NCBI RefSeq assembly: GCF_001858025.1
Contig: NZ_LZQD01000005.1
Coordinates: forward strand, 195,667-257,512
DNA: 61,846 bases
Direction: 5' to 3'
Source of the DNA: Trichormus sp. NMC-1
GTDB lineage: Bacteria > Cyanobacteriota > Cyanobacteriia > Cyanobacteriales > Nostocaceae
Notes under the pieces: model-generated
What the model was told of the DNA's origin: nothing
Database searches by the model: none
What the model saw: the letters and a program-made list of their open reading frames with translations, nothing else
Made by a program: the position numbers and the translations under genes
In this document: positions 36,476 through 45,774 of the stretch, in pieces
Numbering within the stretch: the first letter of the stretch is position 1
How the letters are laid out: every line of letters starts with the position of its first letter

Positions 36476-36617
36476 TAAATTACCTTAACAATACTTTTGT
36501 TATTACAATTCTTTATTTTGCCATATCTAGAGATGGTAGGTCAGTTATCAGTTCAACGCTGACTCATATAAGTTTTTCAAATCTGATTTTCACAAAAAAA
36601 GTATACGACTATGTTTA

Positions 36618-36657
36618 TTGAGAATATGCTAGGTTCATTCTCAAGATTATTGAGAAT
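36618..36657. promoter_or_regulatory. Cluster of three TTGAGAAT/ATTCTCAA octamers (possible Fur site)
   Basis: TTGAGAAT at 36618-36625, ATTCTCAA at 36637-36644 and TTGAGAAT at 36650-36657. The last two form a perfect inverted repeat with a 5-base gap. The pattern resembles cyanobacterial Fur boxes. It lies 143 bases upstream of chlI. This is a candidate only. Confidence 0.35.
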
Positions 36658-36972
36658 CTTGGCAATAGTTAAACGATTTTACTAGGTTCTTGACCTCTTG
36701 ACTTTTTATGCTATTATTTAGGTGTATGATCCTAGGGACGGTTATTATCTAAAAAATTGTCTGAATCAGGATAACCAGGATTTCAGGATTTACAGGATAT
36801 AAAAAATTACAAGATTTGATATTAGCAAAAATTCTGAAGATGCCCTTGAAGCAAAGTATAAGACACAAGTGATTACCTCCGGCACTAGCCATAACCAATC
36901 GTTTGTGTGAAAGAGGTTACTTCAGTTAAGAGTTGTTTAGAAGTAGCAATACTTTATTATACAGTTGGTAGT

Positions 36973-37176
36973 ATGCCGTATAGTTACGCAATCTCAGCTA
37001 GGGGGAAACCGCAAATCGCTATCAGAATGCCTTCATCTCTACTTTAAGAACTCAACAACTATGTTGAGCTAACTGGCACGTCGAAAACTCATGTGGTAGT
37101 CAGTGCATTAACGAACTGCTTGCAGCAGCGCTTCGCTATCGCTGACCGTAGGTATCACTCAGTAAATTTGCTGTAG
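36973..37176 (+). pseudogene. Broken ribbon-helix-helix regulator
   Basis: The frame reads 'KPQIAIRMPSSLL', then TAA at 37045, then 'ELNNYVELTGTSKTHVVVSA' and 'LTNCLQQ', then repeat-derived residues. The two halves join into a typical cyanobacterial RHH DNA-binding domain with one internal stop. The 3' end is overrun by a GCGCTTCGCTATCGC-type dispersed repeat. It lies 28 bases ahead of the conflict operon and may once have regulated it. Confidence 0.6.
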
Positions 37177-37204
37177 TAAAAATAGTTTTAATCAAAAATC
37201 AATT

Positions 37205-38428
37205 ATGACAACAGTAATATTTATTCATGGAATCTCCGTCAGAGAACCTGTCCTTTCACAAACATTTACACAAATTAAAGGGAAACTTCTGGAAGGACTA
37301 CCAAACTTAACAGTAGTTTCTTGTGCATGGGGGGATTCTCTAGGAGCTAGATTAAATGCCGATGGTGCTTCTATTCCTCTCTATGATTCTACTCAAAATG
37401 ATAATCAAGCAACTCAACCTGATGAAAATATTATCCGTTGGACGCAATTATATCAAGATCCTTTGTATGAATTGCGGTTGTTATCATTGAAAACACCAGA
37501 AAAACAGGGTTTTACTCCGCGTCAAGAAAAGCCAAGCGAAAAACTAGATAATAAAGTACAAAATTTTCAACCTTCAGATAATTTACAAGCTGAATTACAA
37601 AAATGTGGAATTGCAGATATTTTTGCAGATGCTTGTAAAAATGTTGTTAAATCACTAGCATATAAAGATGGACTAAAAACTATTTCAGATAATACTTTAA
37701 CAGAATATCGGGATGCGATCGCTAGAGCCATTATTGCTACATCAATTACTATTTGCGAAGAGAACAAAATAGTTGCACCGATTTTGACAGATTCGACCTT
37801 AAGAGATGATGTGATTAAATCTCTTAGTTATGAAATTATAGATTCAGAGCGTGGTATTGGAGATTGGTTACAAGAGCAAATTTTAAAATTTGCTCAATCA
37901 CCACTAGCAACATATTATCTCAAACGCAACAGAGGATTTATTTCAGATGCAACCTATCCAATAGTCGGTGATGTATTACTTTATCAAGGGCGTGGTCAAA
38001 AAATTAGAGATTTGATTTATAAATATATTGAAAAAGCTGAACCTCCAGTGGTTTTACTTGCTCATAGTTTGGGAGGAATTGCTTGTGTTGATTTATTAGT
38101 TGAACAACTATTGAACGAAGAAAAAGTAATAAAAAAAGTTAAACTATTAATAACCGTTGGTTCACAAGCTCCTTATTTTTATGAAGTTAATGCTCTGCAA
38201 AGTTTAGAATTTAATAGTGATAGGGATAAACGATTACCTCAAAGTTTTCCTGAATGGCTAAATATTTATGATCTACAAGATTTCCTAAGTTATATTGGAA
38301 GTAATATTTTTCCCGGTGTACAAGATATCCAAGTAGATAATAAACAACCTTTTCCCCAATCTCATAGTGCTTATTGGAATAATAAGGCTACATGGAAATA
38401 TATTTTACCAAGAATTCAAGGATTATAA
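37205..38428 (+). CDS. Alpha/beta hydrolase (lipase-like) at the head of the VMAP operon
   Basis: A 407-residue cytoplasmic hydrolase. The N-terminal strand and oxyanion loop are 'TTVIFIHGISV' (His8-Gly9), the nucleophile elbow is 'LLAHSLGGIAC' (Ser288), and 'PQSHSAYWNN' supplies a candidate catalytic His387. A large insert (about residues 85-260) separates these, as in PGAP1/DUF676-type lipases. It ends 7 bases before the caspase-VMAP gene, so the two are almost certainly co-translated. A role as an extra effector, perhaps attacking lipids, is inference. Confidence 0.8.
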   Translation: MTTVIFIHGISVREPVLSQTFTQIKGKLLEGLPNLTVVSCAWGDSLGARLNADGASIPLYDSTQNDNQATQPDENIIRWTQLYQDPLYELRLLSLKTPEKQGFTPRQEKPSEKLDNKVQNFQPSDNLQAELQKCGIADIFADACKNVVKSLAYKDGLKTISDNTLTEYRDAIARAIIATSITICEENKIVAPILTDSTLRDDVIKSLSYEIIDSERGIGDWLQEQILKFAQSPLATYYLKRNRGFISDATYPIVGDVLLYQGRGQKIRDLIYKYIEKAEPPVVLLAHSLGGIACVDLLVEQLLNEEKVIKKVKLLITVGSQAPYFYEVNALQSLEFNSDRDKRLPQSFPEWLNIYDLQDFLSYIGSNIFPGVQDIQVDNKQPFPQSHSAYWNNKATWKYILPRIQGL

Positions 38429-38435
38429 AAGTAAG

Positions 38436-40577
38436 ATGAGTAATCCTAATCCTCAAAACACTTATGCAGTAGTTATTGGTATAGAAAAATATGATCCTGG
38501 TTCAAGTTGGGACTTACCTGGAGCGGCTGCAAATGCTTTAGATTTTGCAAAGTGCTTGCTTGATAGAGATGTTCCTCTTGATAATATTATGCTTTATATT
38601 TCTGAGTTAGCTGAACCAGATAAACTAAAAAATAATCAGAACTTCAAATCTCTATGGGATAAAAAACAAAAAGCTACCCGTGACAATATTTATAAAGCAA
38701 TTAATGAAAAAATTCCTGAAAAGAAAGAACAAGGTGATTTATTGTATATATATTGGGGTGGACATGGTATTAGCAATGGTTATCAAGATCGTCGGTTATT
38801 CTATGACGATGGAAAACAAAATCTCAATTTACAATCTTTATTACAATCTTTAAAGTCAGATACTTTTGGAACTTTTAATCAACAAATATTGATCATTGAT
38901 GCCTGTGCTGATTATCATGATCAAGTATCATTATTCCCCAAAGAGGAATATCCTTACACAAGTCCTTTAATAAAAGAACGTCAACAGGTTATTTTATTTG
39001 CAACAAAAGAAGGATATAGAGCTAAAAATCTTGATGCTGAGAAAACAGGATTATTTTCTAAGGTGTTGCTAGAAGAATTACAAAAAAAAGACAAGCTGCT
39101 TCTTCCTAAAGAAATGCGAGAAATTCAAGACAATGTAGTAAATACATTTGAAAATCAATATAATGATGAGCCAAAGCCGATTTCTTTATACTTGATAGAT
39201 GAAGATGGTAATGAAATAGGATTAAATCAATCTGCAATAAACTCTAATTTTTTAGAACAACAATATAAGGAATTATCGAAAATAATATATGATATTGAGT
39301 GGAATATTATAAAATCTATTTGTTATGAAATATTATTACAGTTTTCTAATGATCCTCAAGGAAGTTATAGCGAATTATCACAAACAGATAATTTTCCTTA
39401 TTTAAAAGATATTTTTTTGAACATACAACATAAGGATAGTTATCAAGTTGATATAAAATTAATGCTGGGATTTGCTTATCATCTTTATCAATATCAATCT
39501 ACAGAACAAGCAATATTAGATAAAAAATCAGATTTAGAAACTTGGATTAACAAAACAAAAGAAAGTTTTAGCATAACCGAAGATACTTTTAATAACCTCA
39601 TCAAAATTATACCTAAAAATCAGAATACATCTAATGATAATGATATTTATAAAAAAGGAGATCCTTATTTACTGATTATCTGCGAGCCTGTTATGATAAA
39701 TAGACGTACACTTAATAAGCAATTTAAGTTAAAAGCAGAATTAATTTTTCAGAAAAATGATCATTCAAAATCACCAACAAAACACCCTCATGTTTTTGAA
39801 ACAATTAATAGTGACGAAAATGATATTTGTAAAAATTATTGTTCTTTAATTGATCAATCTTACAAAATTATGAATGATAATAAAAATTACAACAGATTAA
39901 CAATTGAATTATTTTTACCTAAGAATTATTTGGTCAATTTTGCTCCTGAAATTGAGGATAACAATAACTCAGAGTGGTTTGGTTATAGATATAAATTAGT
40001 TCTTCGTTCTTACGAACGTTTTAATGATAATCAATTATATAATATTTTTAAAAAAAATTGTAATACATTAGATGAATTACAACAACAAGAAGAAGTTAAT
40101 AGAAAAATATACTATTTTAATCAAGCTGATCTAAACCAAACACAAGCATATAATTGGAGAGACTTTAGGAGAAATGTGGAAAAACAGGGCATAATTGGTA
40201 TCAATATGAATGTTCCTTTACTTAATGAACAGTATACCTGTTATATTCAGGAATTCTTAGCAAGTGTTTTAACCTGTGGTCTTCCTTTTGCATTTTGGTT
40301 AAGAGAAGATTCATTAGAAAATTTAAAAATTAGAGAGGAGGAAAAAATAGCACACCCTGAAAATTTTTTAGAAAATATTTTAAACATTGATAGTTTAAAA
40401 AATCCAGATATATTATTTGAATCAATTAGAACAATTCGAGAAAATGCCTATGTTGTAGACAAACAAAAAGAATATTTAGGATATCATCTTGGTTTCCTAT
40501 TTGACCATCCCCATCGGGTACATTCTCAATTTCATTGTTTAGTAGGTGGTGATGTTTTAATAGGTTGGGATTCTTAA
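38436..40577 (+). CDS. Caspase-like protease fused to a VMAP-C-type domain
   Basis: A 713-residue protein. Residues 8-250 are a caspase/metacaspase domain: 'YAVVIGIEKYD', catalytic His110 in 'YIYWGGHGIS' and Cys157 in 'ILIIDACADY'. Residues about 285-400 are a helical segment that resembles an effector-associated domain. The C-terminal part (about 410-713) fits VMAP-C: 'DPYLLIICEP', 'LTIELFLPKNYLVNFAPEIE', 'YKLVLRSYERF' and 'EFLASVLTCGLPFAFWLRED'. VMAP proteins are the third component of vWA-MoxR conflict systems and often carry a protease as effector. The frame extends to 38367, but the ATG at 38436 fits the caspase N-terminus and the gap to the hydrolase. Confidence 0.85.
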   Translation: MSNPNPQNTYAVVIGIEKYDPGSSWDLPGAAANALDFAKCLLDRDVPLDNIMLYISELAEPDKLKNNQNFKSLWDKKQKATRDNIYKAINEKIPEKKEQGDLLYIYWGGHGISNGYQDRRLFYDDGKQNLNLQSLLQSLKSDTFGTFNQQILIIDACADYHDQVSLFPKEEYPYTSPLIKERQQVILFATKEGYRAKNLDAEKTGLFSKVLLEELQKKDKLLLPKEMREIQDNVVNTFENQYNDEPKPISLYLIDEDGNEIGLNQSAINSNFLEQQYKELSKIIYDIEWNIIKSICYEILLQFSNDPQGSYSELSQTDNFPYLKDIFLNIQHKDSYQVDIKLMLGFAYHLYQYQSTEQAILDKKSDLETWINKTKESFSITEDTFNNLIKIIPKNQNTSNDNDIYKKGDPYLLIICEPVMINRRTLNKQFKLKAELIFQKNDHSKSPTKHPHVFETINSDENDICKNYCSLIDQSYKIMNDNKNYNRLTIELFLPKNYLVNFAPEIEDNNNSEWFGYRYKLVLRSYERFNDNQLYNIFKKNCNTLDELQQQEEVNRKIYYFNQADLNQTQAYNWRDFRRNVEKQGIIGINMNVPLLNEQYTCYIQEFLASVLTCGLPFAFWLREDSLENLKIREEEKIAHPENFLENILNIDSLKNPDILFESIRTIRENAYVVDKQKEYLGYHLGFLFDHPHRVHSQFHCLVGGDVLIGWDS

Positions 40578-40624
40578 CTAATATTTAATCAACTAATTAA
40601 CCAATATACACAAGGAGGACAATT

Positions 40625-41752
40625 ATGAAGGAATGGTATTTATTTCATGGTAAAGGTGAATGTAAACAAGAATTAACAGAAGAGGAAATTACAAAATTGC
40701 GACAAAAAATAAAAGATATTAAATCTCCTCCTTGGCGACAGTTTGGTAAAGAGGAAGATTTTGTCACGAATCATAATGTAGAAACATCTTCAGAAATACA
40801 AACTCCTGAAACTGTAGATAAAACCCGCTTTAATAGATTAATTGAATTAGCGAAAAAGAAAGAAAGAGAAATCAAAAAAGGGCAAAACTTTAGACTTTCT
40901 GAATCTAACCAAGCAATTGAAGTGAGAGATGCTGTGAATGCAGCAATTTATTTAAGACGACCTTTATTAGTAACAGGAAATCCCGGTTCAGGAAAAACAT
41001 CTTTAGCTTATGCGATCGCTTATGAATTAAACTTAGGTCCTGTATTATCTTGGTCAATTACAGCCAGATCCACCTTGCAAGAAGGATTATATCGCTATGA
41101 TGCGATCGCTCGTCTCCAAGATGCCAATAACAAAGAAAGTGAAGAACAACCCATTGGACAATATATAAAATTAGGACCATTAGGAACAGCTTTTTTACCA
41201 TCCTATCTACCTAGAGTATTATTAATTGACGAAATTGATAAAAGTGACATTAACCTACCGAACGATTTATTAAATTTACTCGAAGAGGGACAATTTGAAA
41301 TTCCTGAATTAGTTAGACGTTCTAAAGATAAAAATAAGGATAACATATTTGAAGTACAAACTCAAGATGAAGATATTGATGTCAATATTAAAAGTGGGCG
41401 AGTAAAATGTTATGCTTTTCCTATTATTATCATGACCAGTAATGGAGAAAGAGATTTTCCTCAAGCCTTTAAACGGCGATGTTTACGAGTGAGAATGCCA
41501 GATCCTGAATCAGATGAATTAGAAATAATCGTTAAAGCTCATTTTGGCGAAGAATTATTTAATCAAAAAACTCAAGAAATTAATCAATTAATTAAACACT
41601 TCGTTCCCAAAGTAGGGGAAGCAATGGATAAAGCCACAGATCAATTATTAAATGCAATTTACGTCATTACCCATGAAGATAGTCCTCAAGATGAACAGAA
41701 AAAACAAGCAATTCGAGATTTACTAATGAAACCACTTAGTGAAATTGAGTGA
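40625..41752 (+). CDS. MoxR-type AAA+ ATPase of the VMAP system
   Basis: A 375-residue ATPase. Walker A 'GNPGSGKT' is at 118-125, Walker B 'LLIDEIDKSD' centres on Asp202-Glu203, and a sensor region reads 'IIIMTSNGERDFPQAFKRRCLRVRMPDPE'. The first 100 residues are a helical, charged extension not seen in housekeeping MoxR. MoxR ATPases remodel protein partners together with vWA proteins. A perfect AAGGAGG (40612-40618) precedes the ATG. It lies between the VMAP and vWA genes, the standard order of the ternary system. Confidence 0.9.
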   Translation: MKEWYLFHGKGECKQELTEEEITKLRQKIKDIKSPPWRQFGKEEDFVTNHNVETSSEIQTPETVDKTRFNRLIELAKKKEREIKKGQNFRLSESNQAIEVRDAVNAAIYLRRPLLVTGNPGSGKTSLAYAIAYELNLGPVLSWSITARSTLQEGLYRYDAIARLQDANNKESEEQPIGQYIKLGPLGTAFLPSYLPRVLLIDEIDKSDINLPNDLLNLLEEGQFEIPELVRRSKDKNKDNIFEVQTQDEDIDVNIKSGRVKCYAFPIIIMTSNGERDFPQAFKRRCLRVRMPDPESDELEIIVKAHFGEELFNQKTQEINQLIKHFVPKVGEAMDKATDQLLNAIYVITHEDSPQDEQKKQAIRDLLMKPLSEIE

Positions 41753-41790
41753 TTATTTTACATAAAGAGAACGGTAGAAACAAATTTATT

Positions 41791-41808
41791 AGTCCGTTTT
41801 AACGGACT
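41791..41808. repeat. AGTCCGTT/AACGGACT palindrome between MoxR and vWA genes
   Basis: A perfect 8-base-arm hairpin, followed by a GGGAATTTATTCCC palindrome at 41822-41835. Both look like dispersed cyanobacterial hairpin repeats. They could lower read-through from the MoxR gene to the vWA gene. Confidence 0.55.
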
Positions 41809-41933
41809 TGAGCTATTAGACAGGGAATTTATTCCCTGGCGTTCCTGGCGGTTGTGGAAACTAACAGATAAACCATTTTTAGCTGAAGCCGTTTAGAGTA
41901 TATATCAAATTAAAAGAACATCAAAATGAAAAA

Positions 41934-44900
41934 ATGGCTGAATCAATCTTAGAGAACGACAAATTTAAACAATTAATATCCCGTTTGAATGCTCAATATG
42001 ACATGACGGGAGAAGATATTGCAGATGTTATTTGGTTGGGTTTAAAACAACAAGAATATTCAGCGAAAACACCAAAAGAAGAACTTTATGATGGAAGCAT
42101 TGCTGATTTCGGGTATTATTTTTATTTATTAGCGATCGCTACATTACATGACCAATACTTCAGATTATTAGCTTTTTATTTTTATTTGTATTTTTATATC
42201 TTGATTCAGCAAAAAGGATTAATTGTTAACAAACCTAAACCTCTAAAACCAGATAAACGAGAAGTTCCAATATCTCCCTCATCTTCTACAAATAATTTTG
42301 ATGATAAAATTAAAGGAAAAACCTTACCCATTAGACATACAGATCCCCGTTCATTAAGAGAACCATTAGAATTTGTTAAAGCATTACGTCCTTTAATGCG
42401 TCGGGTAGATTCAGGAAGACAAACAATACTCGATGAAATAGAAACAGTTAAACTTATAGCTGAACAAAGTACGGGTGAACAAAGGATCTGTATTCCTGTC
42501 CTCAAAAGTGAACCTGAACCTTGGTTAGATTTAGCCTTAGTTATAGATGATAATTCATCAATGATAATTTGGCGGAAGCTGATTGAAGAATTAAAAGAAA
42601 TATTAGAACATTACGGAATTTTTCGAGAGGTTCGGACTTGGGGATTAACTAAAGATAAAGACAAGATTATTATTAAGGCTAAAGTTGGTAAACAACAGAC
42701 GAAAAATGTTCAAATTAAGAACCTTCAAGAATTAATTGATCCCACCGGACGTTGTTTAATCTTAATTGTTAGTGATTGTGTCGCCCCAATGTGGTTTGAT
42801 GGAACTATTCTTTCTGCTTTACAGCATTGGACAAAACATCAACCCCTAGCAATTTTACAAATGTTACCTAACACTCTCTGGTTAAGAAGTGGATTAAGAG
42901 TAGGTGCTGCGGTCAGATTAGTGAATCGAAATGGAGGTTCAATATCAGACGTTGCTAATAGTAATTTACGCATTCATGAACTTCTAATCTGGAAAGATTT
43001 TGATTTAGAAAATAGGTCAAAAATTCCTGTTTTAACACTAGAACCAGAAGTTGCTAGTAATTGGGCGGCGTTTTTAGTTGGAAACTATAATAAAATCAAT
43101 GGTGGTTTTATTTTCCCTCACGATTCAGATTTTACTACACCACCTCAATTACCTCAAACTCAAATTAGTAACTTAAATGCAGAAGAAAGAATTGAACGTT
43201 TCCGGCGGATTTCATCCCCTTTAGGACGGAAATTAGCAGGATTATTAATGGCTGCACCTTTAATTAGCTTACCTGTAATTCGCTTAGTGCAAGAAATTTT
43301 ATTACGTGAATCTAGACCCGTGCATACGGCTGAAGTTTTGTTAGGAGGAATACTTAAACCTTTAACTGATATTACCACAGATATTAATCCTGATGGAGTA
43401 ATATTTGATGAAGTAGTACCAGGAATTAGGAATATTTTATTAGAAGACGCGCCATTTAGTGATTCTCGATTTATTTTTGATACCATATCAGATTATATAG
43501 AAAAACAAATAGGCAAGTCTTTAAAAGAATGTGTTGCTTTATTAAAACAACCATCATTAGAGGACGATGGAGAAAAAGGAAATTTAGAAAAAGCTTATGC
43601 TGCCATTTCTTTAAAAGTTCTCAAAGAATTTGGTGGAGAATATGCTGAATTTGCAGAACGAGTTAAACGAGAGGGAAATCCACCAGAGAGTGAAAAACAA
43701 TTCTTTGAACATTTTGCTGGAGAATATATTTGTGAATTTAAATCACCTAGCTCAACTGGTAAGTGGGATGAAACAGTAGAAGAAATTGCTACTGAGAATG
43801 ACGCATTACAAAATTCATTTCCTATATATTTATTAATTTCTCCACAAGGTAAAGTCCAATTTCGTTCACAGTTGGTTTTCTCAGTAATTCAAAATTTAAA
43901 ACTAGAAGAACAAACCCTATCTTGGAGTTTTGTTGATAATCAAACAGAAGCTAGTATCACTTTTAAAATAAATAGTGAAGATAGTTATTTTTGGGAAGAA
44001 CATCAAACAGGTAAGTTATTTGAAGGATGGTTACAAGATCGCAATAAAGGCAGAATAGATTTTAGAGGTAGATTTGAAGCTGTTTATCCTCCTCCATTAC
44101 AGGAATTTACATTTAAAGTTAAAACCATCATTCTTATAGATGATTCCATCAATCCACAAACTTTTAATTTTGAAGTTGCAGTTATAACAGCTAATCAATC
44201 TAGTCAATCTAATATTAATAATACTCTAGAAAATATTGAGGAAGCAGTATCTCACCAAACAGAAGAAGATTTAACTGATCTTGAGCAGTCTAACCTAACT
44301 ATTGACCGTTATTCAGCACAAGCTACAGGTTTTATTCAAGACTTAGCTAACGATGCTCAACTAGAAATGATGTTAATTCCCGGTGGCACTTTTATCATGG
44401 GTTCTCCTCCAGAAGAATTGGAACACCAAGAAGATGAAATCCCCCAACATTCTGTCACAGTCCAACCCTTCTTTATGGGTAAATATCAAGTCACCCAAGC
44501 ACAATGGCGATTTGTGGCACAGTTACCCCAAGTAAACCGTGAACTCAAACCAGATCCATCTAGATTTAAAGGTGCAAATCGTCCTGTAGAGCGAGTTTCT
44601 TGGGAAGATGCGGTTGAGTTCTGCTCACGCCTTTCTCAATATACAGGTAGAACCTACCGTTTACCTAGTGAAGCAGAATGGGAATATGCCTGTCGAGCGG
44701 GAACTACCACGCCATTTCACTTTGGAGAGACGATTACAACAGATTTGGCTAACTATGATGGTAACTATACTTATGGTCAAGGATCTAAAGGAGTTTACAG
44801 AGAAGAAACAACAGAAGTAGGGAGTTTTGGAGTAGCTAATAACTTTGGATTATACGATATGCACGGCAATGTATGGGAGTGGTGTCAAGACCATTGGCAT

Positions 44901-45098
44901 AGTAACTATGAAGGTGCGCCTACAGATGAAAGCGCATGGTTAAGTGATGAAGAGGGTAATGACGAAAAGCTGCTGCGCGGTGGTTCGTGGAGCAACTATC
45001 CTGGTATTTGCCGTTCTGCTTTTCGCAACAACTACAACCTCGATTACTACAACAATGTCGGTTTTCGGGTTGTCTGTAGTGGTGCGGCGAGGACTTAG
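41934..45098 (+). CDS. vWA protein (SAV_2336-like) with C-terminal FGE-sulfatase domain; DGR target
   Basis: A 1054-residue protein. A helical N-terminus (1-135) leads to a vWA-type domain: 'PWLDLALVIDDNSSMIIWRKL' (MIDAS segment at 205-209, with Asn207 where Ser is usual), 'VRTWGLTKD' and 'CLILIVSDCVAPMW', as in SAV_2336-type conflict proteins. A long middle part (about 380-800) follows. The end (about 808-1054) is an FGE-sulfatase / C-type-lectin-like domain: 'MLIPGGTFIMGSPPEE', 'MGKYQVTQAQWRFV', 'RPVERVSWEDAVEFC', 'YRLPSEAEWEYACRAGTT' and 'GLYDMHGNVWEWCQDHW'. The final 42 codons look like a diversified variable region. It is likely the recognition component of the system. Confidence 0.87.
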   Translation: MAESILENDKFKQLISRLNAQYDMTGEDIADVIWLGLKQQEYSAKTPKEELYDGSIADFGYYFYLLAIATLHDQYFRLLAFYFYLYFYILIQQKGLIVNKPKPLKPDKREVPISPSSSTNNFDDKIKGKTLPIRHTDPRSLREPLEFVKALRPLMRRVDSGRQTILDEIETVKLIAEQSTGEQRICIPVLKSEPEPWLDLALVIDDNSSMIIWRKLIEELKEILEHYGIFREVRTWGLTKDKDKIIIKAKVGKQQTKNVQIKNLQELIDPTGRCLILIVSDCVAPMWFDGTILSALQHWTKHQPLAILQMLPNTLWLRSGLRVGAAVRLVNRNGGSISDVANSNLRIHELLIWKDFDLENRSKIPVLTLEPEVASNWAAFLVGNYNKINGGFIFPHDSDFTTPPQLPQTQISNLNAEERIERFRRISSPLGRKLAGLLMAAPLISLPVIRLVQEILLRESRPVHTAEVLLGGILKPLTDITTDINPDGVIFDEVVPGIRNILLEDAPFSDSRFIFDTISDYIEKQIGKSLKECVALLKQPSLEDDGEKGNLEKAYAAISLKVLKEFGGEYAEFAERVKREGNPPESEKQFFEHFAGEYICEFKSPSSTGKWDETVEEIATENDALQNSFPIYLLISPQGKVQFRSQLVFSVIQNLKLEEQTLSWSFVDNQTEASITFKINSEDSYFWEEHQTGKLFEGWLQDRNKGRIDFRGRFEAVYPPPLQEFTFKVKTIILIDDSINPQTFNFEVAVITANQSSQSNINNTLENIEEAVSHQTEEDLTDLEQSNLTIDRYSAQATGFIQDLANDAQLEMMLIPGGTFIMGSPPEELEHQEDEIPQHSVTVQPFFMGKYQVTQAQWRFVAQLPQVNRELKPDPSRFKGANRPVERVSWEDAVEFCSRLSQYTGRTYRLPSEAEWEYACRAGTTTPFHFGETITTDLANYDGNYTYGQGSKGVYREETTEVGSFGVANNFGLYDMHGNVWEWCQDHWHSNYEGAPTDESAWLSDEEGNDEKLLRGGSWSNYPGICRSAFRNNYNLDYYNNVGFRVVCSGAART
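44970..45098 (+). other. Putative DGR variable region (VR)
   Basis: The last 42 codons ('LLRGGSWSNYPGICRSAF', 'RNNYNLDYYNNVGFRVVC', 'SGAART') have the hallmark of DGR targets. There is a dense run of codons ending in C or T (AGC, AAC, TAT, TTT, AAC, AAC, TAC, AAC, CTC, TAC, TAC, AAC, AAT), which fits adenine-directed change of AAY codons. The constant GGTTTTCGGGTTGTC block follows. The location in a C-type-lectin-like fold and the adjacent avd and RT genes support this. No template repeat was found for comparison. Confidence 0.75.
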
Positions 45099-45420
45099 TA
45101 GCACTATGCGCTTTTGTCCTCTTGCTCTTTTCTTGTCTTATCTCCCTCGCGTAGCGAGAAATTTTTTTGAAAAGATGATAAAAACTCTAACTTCTTGGTT
45201 TATTTTGTCAATAAATCATCAATTAATATCAGAAATTGGGGATTTCATGGGTAGAAAATAATTTTTGATTTATATTTTTTGTCAGCTATACTATAAACAG
45301 TACGACTAAGAAAAATTAATTTACTAAAAACAGTTATTGCTTAGTCAAAACTTGGCGTGGGTTAAATCAAATAACTTAATGTTGAACCTTGATAATTTTA
45401 AAAAATTAATTAGCAGTTAA
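45099..45420. other. Spacer between the variable region and avd
   Basis: The place where a hairpin and sometimes a template repeat occur in DGRs. A hairpin is present (45146-45158). I searched for a second copy of the variable-region sequence and saw none. The rest is AT-rich and holds no gene. Confidence 0.5.
45146..45158. promoter_or_regulatory. CTCGC-GTA-GCGAG hairpin 3' of the variable region
   Basis: A five-base-pair stem 48 bases after the target gene stop, followed by a T-rich run. DGR variable regions are often followed by a short hairpin that aids mutagenic homing. This one could play that part or simply be a terminator or dispersed repeat. Confidence 0.35.
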
Positions 45421-45774
45421 ATGGAAGAATTACCGATTATCCAAAAAACTTATGATTTAATTAAATGGTATGTTCCCATTCTTAACCGTCTTCCCAAAGA
45501 CCATAAATTCATATTAGGAGACAGGATGATAAAAGAATTATATGAATTACTCGAAGGTTTAATCATTGTTCGTTATGCCAAACAAAAATTGATGCAATTA
45601 GAACCTCTAAATAGTCAATTAGATATTATCCGCTATCAAACTAGACTATTACTAGATTTTCAGCTAATTCCTATTCATAGATATGAATATGCTGGCAAAG
45701 CAATCAACGAGATTGGCATGGAATTAGGCGGCTGGATTAAACAACAAAATCAACGACCAGTGATTAAAAATTAG
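45421..45774 (+). CDS. avd: DGR accessory protein Avd (four-helix bundle)
   Basis: A 117-residue all-helical protein: 'MEELPIIQKTYDLIKWYVPI', 'LPKDHKFILGDRMIKELYELLEGLIIVRYAKQK' and 'LDIIRYQTRLLLDFQLIPIHRYEYAGKAINEIGMELGGWIKQQ'. It matches the S23-type four-helix-bundle Avd proteins that assemble as barrels and partner the DGR reverse transcriptase. Basic residues along the helices would contact nucleic acid. It sits between the target gene and the RT, the usual DGR order. Confidence 0.88.
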   Translation: MEELPIIQKTYDLIKWYVPILNRLPKDHKFILGDRMIKELYELLEGLIIVRYAKQKLMQLEPLNSQLDIIRYQTRLLLDFQLIPIHRYEYAGKAINEIGMELGGWIKQQNQRPVIKN

